Of a DNA stretch of 64,000 nt, positions 8,842 through 17,878 are shown piece after piece. Within the stretch, counting starts at the first letter, position 1, and every line of letters starts with the position of its first letter. Source of the DNA: CAYYIS01 sp964470965 (GTDB lineage Bacteria > JAAXHH01 > JABIQT01); the NCBI GenBank assembly GCA_964470965.1, contig CAYYIS010000002.1:1-64000 (forward strand). Direction: 5' to 3'. Below the pieces are notes generated by a model. It made no database searches, was not told the DNA's origin, and saw only the letters and a list, made by a program, of their open reading frames with translations. Position numbers and translations under genes: made by a program.

Positions 8842-9545
8842 CGTTGATTCCTGAACCGGAAGTAAAAGAGCGGCCCGTGCATACACCCAGAATTACGCAC
8901 AACGGCGGTAGTTTCAACGGCAATACCACCGGGAGAGGGCGTGGCGGCGGCGATGGAGGCGACCCCTATCCCGAACCCGCATCGAGACCCCGATCCGGAA
9001 TGAGTCCGGATGTATTCGGAATGGTGATGTTTATCGTGAGCGAAGTGGTCCTGTTCGCTGTGCTGGTCTTCGCTTTCGCCTGGGCTCGGGCCGGGCAGAT
9101 CGAGTGGCCGCCCCCCGGGCAACCCCGCCTGCCGCTCCAGATCACAGGGCTCAACACAATCGTTTTAATGATCAGCGGCTGCACCATGTTCCGGGCGTGG
9201 CGTCATATCCGTCAGGACAGATGCCGTAAGCTGAGCCAGTGGCTCTTTGGCACCACAGTTCTCGGCACCACATTCCTCATCGTACAGGGTGTTGAATGGG
9301 TTCGGCTGATCCAGTACGGGCTGACCGCAACAGCCAACCTCTACGGCGCCGCGTTCTATGTGATCATCGGCATGCACGCACTGCACGTGCTAATCGCTGT
9401 AACCGCGGTGCTTTTCGTCTGGCGTAAATCCGCCAGAAAGGTCTATTCCAGTGCCCATCATACGGGCGTTTCCATGTGTGCGTTATTCTGGTTTTTCGTT
9501 GTCCTTATCTGGCCGATTTTGTACATCGTTGTCTATCTGGTATAA
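8838..9545 (+). CDS. Orphan heme-copper oxidase subunit III-like protein, 235 aa
   Basis: This is a membrane protein of the cytochrome c oxidase subunit III family. After a hydrophilic, glycine-rich N-terminal tail of about 50 residues come about five membrane helices. The family features are SEVVLFAVLVFAFAW near residue 68, GVEWVRL near 150 and FYVIIGMHALHVLIA near 172. It is a second paralogue of the coxC gene in the respiratory operon 17 kb downstream, but no subunit I or II lies beside it. It starts inside the stop of the amidohydrolase gene (ATGA), so it is translationally coupled to it. It may be an alternative oxidase subunit or have a separate role. Confidence 0.85.
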   Translation: MTLIPEPEVKERPVHTPRITHNGGSFNGNTTGRGRGGGDGGDPYPEPASRPRSGMSPDVFGMVMFIVSEVVLFAVLVFAFAWARAGQIEWPPPGQPRLPLQITGLNTIVLMISGCTMFRAWRHIRQDRCRKLSQWLFGTTVLGTTFLIVQGVEWVRLIQYGLTATANLYGAAFYVIIGMHALHVLIAVTAVLFVWRKSARKVYSSAHHTGVSMCALFWFFVVLIWPILYIVVYLV

Positions 9546-9902
9546 AAGCGAAACAGCCGCAGACGGATCCGAACGGGCGCATGGTGGTGCTTCTGCACGT
9601 CATGCGGCTGGCATACTTCCTCGTCGCCGACACCCTTCCTTAAAGAAGATGTCAGGACAGTTGATAGTCCGACTCTATATTGGTTGGGATTTCTGGATGA
9701 CGGCTCTGCAGGATGGGAATTGGGAGCGGTTTAACAATACCTTTGAAAGAAAGTACGATGTATCACTGGCCACAACGATTACCCGGTCGTGCAGAAATCC
9801 ATGACCGAATCAGAAATCCATGAACCGGTAAAACCTTCTACCACACCCAAACTCGGCAGGAAGATCAGGCAGGAGCCAGATGCACAACACATCTATTAAG
9901 AG
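9546..9902 (+). other. Spacer with possible gene remnant and a short direct repeat
   Basis: These 357 bases hold no intact gene. A frame around 9651-9804 (beginning MSGQLIVRLY) contains NNTFERKYDVS, faintly like the start of extracellular solute-binding proteins, but there is no full domain. A 13-base direct repeat (CAGAAATCCATGA, 9792-9804 and 9811-9823) is separated by 6 bases. A decayed gene is possible but not proven. Confidence 0.3.
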
Positions 9903-11177
9903 ATGCTGACATCCAGAGAACAAAGGGTACTGGATCGTATCGAGCTGCTTTCAGGTGACATGGTGTCTTTTCTACAGACGCTTATCCGTATTCCCACGGT
10001 CAATCCCCCCGGAGAAGCTTACGACCCGTGCGCCCGCGTGATAGGAAACCTGTTGCAGGAGTTGGGTTTCGGCGTTGAATACCTCATCGCGGAAGATCAT
10101 CCAGATCATTCTGACGCCTGTCCCCGTGTCAATGTCATCGGAACACTTGCCGGCGATGAACCGATGCCGGCTGTGCATCTGAACGGCCATACGGATGTGG
10201 TTCCCCCCGGTGAGGGGTGGACATACGATCCCTTCGGCGGTGAGGTGCGGGATGGACGGGTGTACGGCCGCGGGGCATGCGATATGAAAGGCGGTATCGC
10301 CTCCGCGCTCTTCGCGGCGGTGGCCCTGCGGGACTCGGGTGTTTCGTTGGGCGGCACGCTCGAAATCAGCGGCACGGTGGACGAGGAGACCGGTGGCTTC
10401 GCTGGAATGGCTTATCTTGCCGAAAAACGTCTGATAGCTCCGGATAGAACTTCATACGTGATCATACCGGAACCCCTTAACGTAGACCGCATCTGCCTGG
10501 GCCATCGCGGAGTCTACTGGTTTCAGATCGAAACACTGGGGCGCATCGCCCACGGAAGCATGCCCTTCCTCGGGTCCAATGCGGTGGATATGATGGGCGC
10601 AGTCCTAAACAGTGTCCGCGAGAATTTGCGCCCGGAACTCGCGAAGCGCCGCACTTCCATGCCGGTGGAACCGCCGGAGGCACGCCAGGCATCCCTCAAC
10701 ATAAACGGCATATTTGGAGGTCAGATGCAGTCCGGTGTAGGATCGCCCTGTGTGGCGGACCGATGCACCACCGTGTTCGATCGCCGGTTTTTGAAGGAAG
10801 AGCAAATCAGCGATGTCAGAAATGAGGTCGCGGATATTTTAGATCGTCTGCGAATCTCCTATCCTGACTTTGAAGCGGAGCTTACGGACCTGATGATCGT
10901 TGAGCCGGTGGAAACCCACCGCGAGACTGATTTGGTAAAAACTACCACCACGGCGATTGAAGACGTGCTTCACACCGTCCCTTCCTATATCGCCAGCCCC
11001 GGAACCTACGATCACAAACACGTGGCCAGCATCGGCCAGGTTTCACAGTGCATTGCCTACGGTCCGGGCATGCTTGATCTCGCGCACCAACCAGATGAAT
11101 ACTGCGAGATAGAACACATGGTACAGAGCAGCAAGGTAATCGCCCTGTCCGTCATGAGATTACTGGGAGCGAGATAG
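9903..11177 (+). CDS. M20 family metallohydrolase (ArgE/DapE/ACY1-like), 424 aa
   Basis: This dinuclear zinc hydrolase has all the family motifs. The first metal ligand and neighbouring catalytic Asp lie in LNGHTDVVPP (near residue 94), the bridging Asp in YGRGACDMKGG (near 128), and the catalytic glutamate pair in DEETGG (near 163). A C-terminal metal histidine sits in the GMLDLAHQPDE motif. The dimerisation domain starts near residue 200. Such enzymes remove N-acyl groups from amino acids or hydrolyse small peptides. The next two plus-strand genes, a 2-hydroxyacid dehydrogenase and an oxidoreductase, suggest a small catabolic cluster. The ribosome-binding site is weak. Acetylornithine deacetylase and succinyl-diaminopimelate desuccinylase are alternatives, but no biosynthetic neighbours support either. 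Confidence 0.87.
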   Translation: MLTSREQRVLDRIELLSGDMVSFLQTLIRIPTVNPPGEAYDPCARVIGNLLQELGFGVEYLIAEDHPDHSDACPRVNVIGTLAGDEPMPAVHLNGHTDVVPPGEGWTYDPFGGEVRDGRVYGRGACDMKGGIASALFAAVALRDSGVSLGGTLEISGTVDEETGGFAGMAYLAEKRLIAPDRTSYVIIPEPLNVDRICLGHRGVYWFQIETLGRIAHGSMPFLGSNAVDMMGAVLNSVRENLRPELAKRRTSMPVEPPEARQASLNINGIFGGQMQSGVGSPCVADRCTTVFDRRFLKEEQISDVRNEVADILDRLRISYPDFEAELTDLMIVEPVETHRETDLVKTTTTAIEDVLHTVPSYIASPGTYDHKHVASIGQVSQCIAYGPGMLDLAHQPDEYCEIEHMVQSSKVIALSVMRLLGAR

Positions 11178-11234
11178 AATGCAAATTGGAATCCATCCAA
11201 TTTTCAACGTCTAATCTATATATCTGGAGTTCAT

Positions 11235-12203
11235 ATGAGTCAGTCGAAAAAAACAACCATTGTCATACCCGGTGACGATCCGCCCCAAATGCAGGGGTCT
11301 CCCCATTTAAAGAGGCTGGAAGAGGCCGGGGAGGTTATCCTGTATACCGAACGACCGGAAACAGAAGCCGAGAAGATCAGACGAGTGGCCGAGGCAGATG
11401 TATTGATCAACTCCCGCGGAATCGTAAAATGGCCGGCCGAGGCACTTCGTCAATTGCCTAAATTGAGGATGGCTTCCACCTGTTCCATCGGTACAGATAT
11501 GTTCGACCTGGAAGTGGCCAGGGAATGTGGGATCGTCATCTGTAACCAGCCCGGACGTACCGCGCCGGTGGTGGCGGAACATACGATCGGACTCATTTTC
11601 GCCCTGTCGAAACGGGCCGCCTATTTCACCGGAGAAATCAAAGCCGGTCGCTGGCCACGGCTCGATAGCTTCTACCTGCAGACTAAGACCCTGGGCATCA
11701 TCGGTACCGGACACATCGGTGCAGAGGTAGCGCGGCTCGCGAACGCCATCGGCATGAATGTGATAGCGTGGACATACCACCCTTCGGATGAGAAAGCCTC
11801 ACAATACGGTCTGAAGTACGTAGAACTGGATGAACTGCTCCGGACTGCCGACGTTATCAGCCTGCATGTAAGCCTGACCGACGACACCCGGCGCATGATC
11901 AGCACACGGGAGTTCGGACTTATGAAGCAGGACACCCTGTTTATCAACTGCGGCCGCGACGGCCTAGTCGATGCAGACGCACTCGTCGAAGCCCTCAACA
12001 GCGGTCACCTGGGCGGCGCAGGCATCGACGTGTTCGACCCGGAACCGGTCCCGGCCGGACACCCCCTGCTCGAAATGGAGCAGGTCGTCCTCACCCCCCA
12101 TTGCGCCGACATGACACCGGAAGGGGTAGATCTGCTCAATGAAGGCGCAGTGAACAACGTCCTGGCCTACCTGGATGGCCAACCTCAGAATGTGGTTAAC
12201 TAG
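11235..12203 (+). CDS. D-isomer-specific 2-hydroxyacid dehydrogenase, 322 aa
   Basis: This is an NAD(P)-dependent dehydrogenase of the phosphoglycerate/glyoxylate reductase family. The Rossmann motif is GIIGTGHIGAEVARLA (near residue 153). The catalytic Arg lies in NCGRDGLVDADAL, the Glu in DVFDPEP, and the His in LTPHCADMTPE. The usual RG pair appears as GRDG, a small change. A TGGAG lies 5 bases before the ATG. The TAG stop overlaps the Shine-Dalgarno of the next gene, so the two are probably co-translated. It would interconvert a 2-oxo acid and a D-2-hydroxy acid. The substrate is unknown. Confidence 0.88.
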   Translation: MSQSKKTTIVIPGDDPPQMQGSPHLKRLEEAGEVILYTERPETEAEKIRRVAEADVLINSRGIVKWPAEALRQLPKLRMASTCSIGTDMFDLEVARECGIVICNQPGRTAPVVAEHTIGLIFALSKRAAYFTGEIKAGRWPRLDSFYLQTKTLGIIGTGHIGAEVARLANAIGMNVIAWTYHPSDEKASQYGLKYVELDELLRTADVISLHVSLTDDTRRMISTREFGLMKQDTLFINCGRDGLVDADALVEALNSGHLGGAGIDVFDPEPVPAGHPLLEMEQVVLTPHCADMTPEGVDLLNEGAVNNVLAYLDGQPQNVVN

Positions 12204-12211
12204 GAGACCCA

Positions 12212-13078
12212 ATGTTGAAAATCGGAATTGTCGGTGCGGAGAACAGCCACACCGCCGCTATTGCAAAAACCATCAATATCGACGGTTTGATTCCGGATGC
12301 ACAGGTCACGGGCGTCTGGGGTGAGATGCCGGAGTTTGCGCAGGCCGCAGCGGATAAGGGACAGATCCTTCAGATCGTCGGCCAACCGGAGGATTTCATC
12401 GGAGAAGTAGACGGTGTGGTGGTGGACCACCGCCATCCCGTCGAACATCTCCCGGCGGCGATGCCCCTGCTGGAGGCGAAAATACCACTGTTTATCGACA
12501 AACCGTTCTGCTACCGCGTGGGGGAAGGCAAGGCGTTCCTGAGCCGGGCGAAAGAACTGGATGTGCCAATTACCTCGTTTTCCGTGCTTCCGAAGCAGGC
12601 ATCGTTTCTGAAGTTAAAAAAACAGGCGGAAGCGCTGGGCACGATCTCCTCCGTGGTGACCACCGGTCCTTGCGACGTCCACTCCCCTTACGGCGGAGTG
12701 TTCTTTTATGGTATACACCAGGTTGACATGCTGCTCAGGTTGACCGGCTACGATGCCGTGGAGGCCAATGTAAATCGAGGGTCAGGAGATAACCACATTG
12801 CTACGATCCGATTCAGCAGCGGTATGGTGGCTGCCATGAACCTGATTAGGGGTGGAAGCCCGGCGTTCCACGTATCAGTAATAGGTGAAAACGGCCGATT
12901 GGATGCGGAGATCACATACGATCAGAACAACTATTTATCGGGGATTCAGGAATTCGTGCATATGTTCAGAACCCGCGAGGTGTCCGAGACGGACGCTTCC
13001 ATATTGGGTCCGGTAGCAGTTCTTCAGGCGCTGGAAGTGTCCATCGAAAACAAGGGTCCCGCAGACGTGGAGTTATAG
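12212..13078 (+). CDS. Gfo/Idh/MocA family oxidoreductase, 288 aa
   Basis: The N-terminal Rossmann fold begins KIGIVGAENSHTAA, and the DKPF motif near residue 97 is the standard nicotinamide-side signature of this family. The substrate-domain motif FFYGIHQVDMLL carries the conserved His. At 288 residues it is shorter than the usual 330-380. It follows the 2-hydroxyacid dehydrogenase by 8 bases, with AGGAG overlapping that gene's stop. These two probably act in the same sugar or sugar-acid pathway. A hairpin follows directly after the stop. Confidence 0.87.
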   Translation: MLKIGIVGAENSHTAAIAKTINIDGLIPDAQVTGVWGEMPEFAQAAADKGQILQIVGQPEDFIGEVDGVVVDHRHPVEHLPAAMPLLEAKIPLFIDKPFCYRVGEGKAFLSRAKELDVPITSFSVLPKQASFLKLKKQAEALGTISSVVTTGPCDVHSPYGGVFFYGIHQVDMLLRLTGYDAVEANVNRGSGDNHIATIRFSSGMVAAMNLIRGGSPAFHVSVIGENGRLDAEITYDQNNYLSGIQEFVHMFRTREVSETDASILGPVAVLQALEVSIENKGPADVEL

Positions 13079-13080
13079 AA

Positions 13081-13109
13081 AAGTCCTCCGCGTGGAATCC
13101 GGAGGACTT
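13081..13109. terminator. Hairpin between convergent genes, possible terminator
   Basis: A perfect 10-bp stem (arms 13081-13090 and 13100-13109) with a 9-base loop starts 2 bases after the oxidoreductase stop. There is no U-run on the plus strand. On the minus strand four T follow the stem, serving the converging FTR-like gene weakly. Confidence 0.55.
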
Positions 13110-13150
13110 GTAATGGACTGACACTTTAAACTCACACTGCCGGGCCGCCG

Positions 13151-13570
13151 TCAATGACTCCCCTCATAATCCTCTGCTTTGTGCCGCAACTCCCGGCCCT
13201 GTTCCGGGGTGGGGTCCTCGATCACACCGTAGATCTGCTTGCCCTCATGATTTTCCGGCAAATACTCGGTAATCGGCAGTCCGTCCGGACGAACGAACAG
13301 CAAGCAGTGGCAGTACTTGAAGATCTTCATCTCATCACAGGCGCACACCCACTCCCGGCTGCGCTCCAGCTCTTCTTTTTTATCCGGGTAAAATACACAC
13401 GGGCACAACGGCCGCCCCAGTTCGTCCACGTGATTCGCAAGTCCTTTGATCACCGATTCAGTAACATCCGGATTGGGATGGCGGGAGGTTCCGGTCTTTT
13501 CCAGGTATTTCTCAACGTATTTGTCCATGCGCGCCATGCTTTTTTCAGATGGCAGCTGCTGATCACTCAT
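13151..13570 (-). CDS. Ferredoxin:thioredoxin reductase catalytic-subunit-like protein, 139 aa
   Basis: Six cysteines occur in three pairs: CPC (Cys56/58), CAC (Cys76/78) and CHC (Cys87/89). The spacing is 17 and 8 residues, against CPC-16-CPC-8-CHC in classical FtrB. This pattern binds the [4Fe-4S] cluster and forms the redox-active disulfide that reduces thioredoxin with electrons from ferredoxin. The second CPC is CAC here. No variable-chain gene is present, as in the FTR-like proteins of anaerobes and deep-branching bacteria. AGGAG lies 6 bases before the ATG. Thiol redox control is the likely role. The electron donor is unknown. Confidence 0.85.
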   Translation of the reverse strand: MSDQQLPSEKSMARMDKYVEKYLEKTGTSRHPNPDVTESVIKGLANHVDELGRPLCPCVFYPDKKEELERSREWVCACDEMKIFKYCHCLLFVRPDGLPITEYLPENHEGKQIYGVIEDPTPEQGRELRHKAEDYEGSH

Positions 13571-14134
13571 TACGGTCTCCTGTGGCTGGCCCTCTAGTTT
13601 TTTTATCTGATCGAATCATTAACCTGTCGGTTAATATCGATGATCGGAGCAGCATGTCAAGCGTTATTCCAGGTTGGTTGTTCCCCTGGATTAAAACCAT
13701 GGCTTCAACCCCGAAAACGCTCCCGTACAGGACCAACCGGGCCCGGGTCCATACGGATTTACGGCAACTGCGCCGGGTCATTGTTCCGCCCACTGGATAC
13801 CACATCGTTCAGCGTCAAAGGGTGCGTGCCGGCTCTCGTCCAACCTGGGCAGGTGAAAGGACCTCCTCTACCCTTAGCACCCACTCCGATGAAAGGCTCT
13901 AGATATGTAGACATTCCCTGACCGGTTAATGTTTTTGAAAAAAATTTAAATGATAAAGTATTGTTATTGTTTTATATAGTTATAAACAGGGTGTACAACA
14001 TCAGAAAAAATTCCCAAAAAATCTTGACAAAAGAAACACGCTGTATTAATTGCATTGCGTCTGTTGTGAAGAAAGTCCATAAGCCAGATAGTAAACGAGA
14101 ATCTAACATCATCCACAATTGAAGAAACACCACT
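13571..14134. other. Intergenic region upstream of the respiratory operon
   Basis: These 564 bases separate the divergent FTR-like gene and actA. Bases 13600-13900 are GC-rich, with frames of 80-117 codons on both strands that show no recognisable protein features. Bases 13920-14130 are AT-rich and hold the operon promoter. No RNA family was recognised. Confidence 0.45.
14024..14051 (+). promoter_or_regulatory. Probable promoter of the ACIII/cytochrome oxidase operon
   Basis: A perfect TTGACA (14024-14029) lies 105 bases before actA in an AT-rich stretch. Candidate -10 hexamers are TATTAA (14044-14049, spacing 14) and TTAATT (14046-14051, spacing 16); both are imperfect. As the only good -35 before the 12.7-kb operon it is the best candidate. 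Confidence 0.4.
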
Positions 14135-14803
14135 ATGCCCCAAATTTTTACTCCCGCTGCGAACACCATCGCCAAGGCTAGCATCGTGGGTGGATTTCTC
14201 CTGGTCGGTTCCCTACTTTCGTCAGTTTTATTCCTCGGATCAAGTTCATACGTAACACGGCAACAAGACGTCAGACCGCAACCGGTTCCCTTCAGTCATC
14301 GGCATCATGTAAACCAGCTGGGTATTGACTGCCGGTTCTGCCATACGTCCGTTGAGGAAAGCAATTTCGCCGGTATACCCCAAACCAAAACATGCATGAC
14401 TTGCCATTCGATGGTCTGGACCGAGGCACCAATTCTTGAGCCGGTCCGGGAAAGTTACGCCACCGGGGAATCGCTGGAATGGGTCCGGGTCAATGATCTG
14501 CCTGATTATGTTTATTTTAACCATAGTATCCATGTGACAAAGGGAATCGGATGCGAGTCCTGCCACGGACCGGTCAATGAGATGCCGCTGACCTGGCAGG
14601 AAGAATCCCTGCAGATGATGTGGTGTCTGGAATGCCACCGCAACCCGGAGGCATTCATCCGCGATCGAACCGATGTTTACAAATTTGAATCCATGCCCGA
14701 CTACGATCCGCCCGCCGATCAACTGGCGCTCGGAGAGCAACTTGTCCGTAGCTACAAAGTAAATAAATCCCAATTACAAGACTGCTCCATCTGCCACCGT
14801 TAA
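14135..14803 (+). CDS. actA: Alternative complex III subunit ActA, pentaheme cytochrome c, 222 aa
   Basis: After a single N-terminal membrane helix (about residues 13-34) the protein carries five CxxCH heme-c sites at residues 66-70, 87-91, 140-144, 164-168 and 217-221. Together with the following actBCDEF genes this identifies it as the pentaheme subunit of alternative complex III, a quinol:electron-acceptor oxidoreductase that replaces the bc1 complex. It is expected on the periplasmic face, passing electrons from the quinol site toward cytochrome c or the oxidase. It is the first gene of the operon, followed 29 bases later by actB. The anchor is probably an uncleaved helix. Confidence 0.93.
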   Translation: MPQIFTPAANTIAKASIVGGFLLVGSLLSSVLFLGSSSYVTRQQDVRPQPVPFSHRHHVNQLGIDCRFCHTSVEESNFAGIPQTKTCMTCHSMVWTEAPILEPVRESYATGESLEWVRVNDLPDYVYFNHSIHVTKGIGCESCHGPVNEMPLTWQEESLQMMWCLECHRNPEAFIRDRTDVYKFESMPDYDPPADQLALGEQLVRSYKVNKSQLQDCSICHR

Positions 14804-14832
14804 GAACGGCGCAGATACGGAAGAACTACCTT

Positions 14833-17800
14833 ATGAAACCAACCAGCTCACAGCCTGACCTCGAAGCAATTCGTCAACGTCTGGAAGACAGCAAAGGACC
14901 GCAGTACTGGCAGAGCCTCGAAGAACTCGCTGATACGGATGAATTTCAGACATTCATGAATAAAGAATTTCCTCAGCATATCGAAGAGGTAAAGGCCAAT
15001 CCTGTCAGTAGGCGCAATTTCCTGAAGCTTATGAGCGCATCAATAGCTTTAGCCGGCGCCTCCGCCTGTACCCGGCAGCCATCGGAAAAAATCGTACCGT
15101 ATGTCGAGCGTCCTGAGGAAGTCATTCCTGGTAATAAGCCCCTGTTTTATGCCTCGGCCCATTGTACCGGAGGGGTAGCGAGCGGTATTCTGGTGGAAAG
15201 CCACATGGCCCGCCCCACCAAGGTAGAAGGCAATCCCGGACATCCGGGAAGTCTGGGCGCTACGGATGTATTCGCGCAGGCTTCCGTGCTGTCTCTGTAC
15301 GATCCGGATCGTTCGCAGGTGGTCATCCGCCGGGGACGCATCAGCACTTGGGACATATTCATAAATGAAATGTCCTTGGCCCTCGGTGAGCAGACTGAAA
15401 AACAGGGTGCCGGACTTCGCATACTGACCGAGACGGTCACATCGCCTACGGTAGGTGCACAGATACAGCGTATCCTCTCCACCTATCCTAAGGCCAAATG
15501 GCACCAGTACGACCCCATCCATAGAGACAACGCCAGGGCAGGCGCCCGAATGGCTTTCGGCCAGGATGCATCCGTCAGATACCATGTCAACAAAGCGAAC
15601 GTGATCCTTTCACTCGATTCGGACTTCCTGACCACAGGTCCCGGCGCCTTGCGATATGCTCGGGATTTCGCATCTCGACGGGATGTTGGAACCGGCAATA
15701 TGAATATGAACCGGCTGTACCAGGTGGAAAGCACCCCAACGGCTACCGGGTCAATCGCGGACCACAGGCTGCCACAGCGCGCCAGTGATATTGAAGGCTT
15801 CGCACGCCAGATCGCAACCGGGCTCGGCATTCAGGTGGCCATCAGTTCGTCATCCGACGAAACGGCTGACCGGTGGGTATCGGCCATCGTGGCGGACCTT
15901 AAACAGAACAGCGGTGCCAGTCTCGTGGTGGCTGGGGACAATCAGCCGCCGGTGGTACACACATTGGCCCACGCTATGAACGCCGCGCTCGGCAACGCAG
16001 GCAACACCGTCGAATACACTGATTCCATTGAAGCACAGCCCATAGACCAGACCCAATCGCTGCGCGAACTCGTGCAGGACATGTCCGAGGAGAAGGTAGA
16101 ACTGCTCATTATCCTGGGCGCCAACCCGGTGTATACCTCTCCCGCCGGCCTCAACTTTCAGACACATCTGGAAAAAGTCGCCCTGCGTGTACATCAAGGC
16201 CTGTACCGGGACGAAACTGGCACACTGTGCCATTGGCATCTCCCGCAGAACCACCCGCTGGAATCCTGGGGCGATGCGAGAGCTTACGACGGCACGGTGA
16301 CGACGATCCAGCCGATGATCGCCCCGCTGTACGGCGGAAAGACAGACAGTGAGCTGCTGGCGGTGGTCGATGGACAGGCTGGCAAGAAGAGCTATGACCT
16401 GGTCCGTGAATACTGGCAGGGCAGCGGCATGGTATCCGGTGCCTTCGAGACCTTCTGGCAGAACACCGTGCACAATGGTTTTGTGGCGAACAGCGCGCTG
16501 CCGGCAAAGAATTTCAGTCTGCAGACAGTCGCCGCCTTCGGACAGGCACCCGTAGACTCTTCCGATATGGAAGTTGTTTTTGCAGCGGATCCCACCGTAT
16601 GGGACGGCCGTCATGCCAACAGCGGATGGCTTCAGGAGCTCCCCAAGCCACTAACCAAATTAACATGGGACAACGCGGCCCTGGTTGCACCCAGTACAGC
16701 GATATCACTCGATGCGTCCAACGGAGACGTGGTTTCGATCACCTTTGGTGGAAACACGATCGACGCGCCTATCTGGATTCTACCGGGACATGCGAAGAAT
16801 TCGGTGACGCTGCATCTCGGGTACGGAAGAACCGGCTCCGGGCGTATCGGAAATGGGACTGGATTTAATGCCTACGCACTCCGTAATCCCAATACTTCCT
16901 GGTTCGGCCTTGGGGTACAGGTCACTAAAACCGGCGAAAAATATCCTCTGTACAGCACCCAGGACCATCATGTGATGGACTTGGAAGGACTCGGCCAGAT
17001 GCACGTTGAGCGGCACCTGGCCCGCGAGACTGACTTGAAAGATTATGAAAATGACCATGATATTATCCACGAAATGGGCCATGACCCCCCACCGGAATTG
17101 ACCATGTATCCGGATGACCATGTATACGGCGGTCCTAATGCATGGGGCATGGTGATCGATCTGAATAAGTGTAACGGATGCAACGCCTGTACTATCGCCT
17201 GTCAGGCGGAGAACAACATCTCTGTCGTAGGTAAAGATGAAGTCGGTAATGGCCGGGAGATGCACTGGATTCGTATAGACAGATACTATGCGGGTAACGA
17301 TCTGGATGACCCGAGGACGTTCAACCAACCGGTACCCTGTATGCAGTGCGAAAACGCCCCCTGTGAACTGGTCTGCCCGGTGGGCGCCACGGTTCACAGT
17401 AAAGAAGGCCTGAACGATATGGTGTACAACCGGTGCGTGGGGACACGCTATTGCTCGAACAACTGCCCCTATAAAGTCCGCCGGTTCAATTTCTATCTCT
17501 ATATCGAAAATGAAATTAACGCGTCACATGTTCCTGTTCGGCAGATGGCGTATAATCCGGATGTAACAGTGAGAAGCCGCGGCGTAATGGAAAAGTGCAC
17601 CTATTGTACACAACGGATCAGCGCTGCCCGGATCGAATCGAAGAAATCGGATCAACCTATTAAAGATGGTGACGTGGTCACTGCGTGTCAGCAGGTATGT
17701 CCGACGCAGGCCATTGCGTTCGGAAACATCAAAGACCGCAGCAGTAAGGTATTCAAGCAGAAAGCCAGCGATTTGAATTACGGTATGTTGACGGATCTTA

Positions 17801-17865
17801 ATACGAAACCACGTACAACCTACCTCGGCCGGATTCGCAACCCGAATCCGGTCCTGGAGGCTTAA
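14833..17865 (+). CDS. actB: Alternative complex III subunit ActB, molybdopterin-like/Fe-S fusion, 1010 aa
   Basis: A twin-arginine signal (SRRNFLKLM, Arg60/61, preceded by an unusually long leader typical of ActB) directs export. Residues about 100-760 form a molybdopterin oxidoreductase-like domain, which in this family is thought not to bind molybdenum. Residues about 775-1000 form an NrfC/HybA-like ferredoxin domain. Its four cysteine groups (CNGCNACTIAC, CMQCENAPCELVC, CVGTRYCSNNC, CTYC with CQQVC) would bind Fe-S clusters. Fusion of the two domains in one chain is normal for ActB. The subunit sits on the periplasmic side between ActA and the membrane subunits. TAA is followed 13 bases later by the actC start. 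Confidence 0.94.
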   Translation: MKPTSSQPDLEAIRQRLEDSKGPQYWQSLEELADTDEFQTFMNKEFPQHIEEVKANPVSRRNFLKLMSASIALAGASACTRQPSEKIVPYVERPEEVIPGNKPLFYASAHCTGGVASGILVESHMARPTKVEGNPGHPGSLGATDVFAQASVLSLYDPDRSQVVIRRGRISTWDIFINEMSLALGEQTEKQGAGLRILTETVTSPTVGAQIQRILSTYPKAKWHQYDPIHRDNARAGARMAFGQDASVRYHVNKANVILSLDSDFLTTGPGALRYARDFASRRDVGTGNMNMNRLYQVESTPTATGSIADHRLPQRASDIEGFARQIATGLGIQVAISSSSDETADRWVSAIVADLKQNSGASLVVAGDNQPPVVHTLAHAMNAALGNAGNTVEYTDSIEAQPIDQTQSLRELVQDMSEEKVELLIILGANPVYTSPAGLNFQTHLEKVALRVHQGLYRDETGTLCHWHLPQNHPLESWGDARAYDGTVTTIQPMIAPLYGGKTDSELLAVVDGQAGKKSYDLVREYWQGSGMVSGAFETFWQNTVHNGFVANSALPAKNFSLQTVAAFGQAPVDSSDMEVVFAADPTVWDGRHANSGWLQELPKPLTKLTWDNAALVAPSTAISLDASNGDVVSITFGGNTIDAPIWILPGHAKNSVTLHLGYGRTGSGRIGNGTGFNAYALRNPNTSWFGLGVQVTKTGEKYPLYSTQDHHVMDLEGLGQMHVERHLARETDLKDYENDHDIIHEMGHDPPPELTMYPDDHVYGGPNAWGMVIDLNKCNGCNACTIACQAENNISVVGKDEVGNGREMHWIRIDRYYAGNDLDDPRTFNQPVPCMQCENAPCELVCPVGATVHSKEGLNDMVYNRCVGTRYCSNNCPYKVRRFNFYLYIENEINASHVPVRQMAYNPDVTVRSRGVMEKCTYCTQRISAARIESKKSDQPIKDGDVVTACQQVCPTQAIAFGNIKDRSSKVFKQKASDLNYGMLTDLNTKPRTTYLGRIRNPNPVLEA

Positions 17866-17871
17866 AGGGAG
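17864..17871 (+). promoter_or_regulatory. Shine-Dalgarno deciding the TTG start of actC
   Basis: AAAGGGAG overlaps the end of actB and is followed by 7 bases and TTG. The same GGGAG-7 nt-TTG arrangement precedes coxC in this operon, which supports TTG as the real start in both. Confidence 0.65.
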
Positions 17872-17878
17872 TTGTACT

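Noticed and set aside
9451..9804. 117-codon plus-strand frame overlapping the orphan subunit III gene
   Set aside because: Its first part is a different frame of the subunit III gene, and the rest has no complete domain.
13549..13902. Frames on both strands upstream of actA
   Set aside because: No recognisable protein features or ribosome-binding sites. The region looks like a spacer. I also considered RNase P, SRP and tmRNA and found none of their core sequences.
15850..16614. 254-codon minus-strand frame inside actB
   Set aside because: Antisense shadow of a well-supported gene with no recognisable domain.
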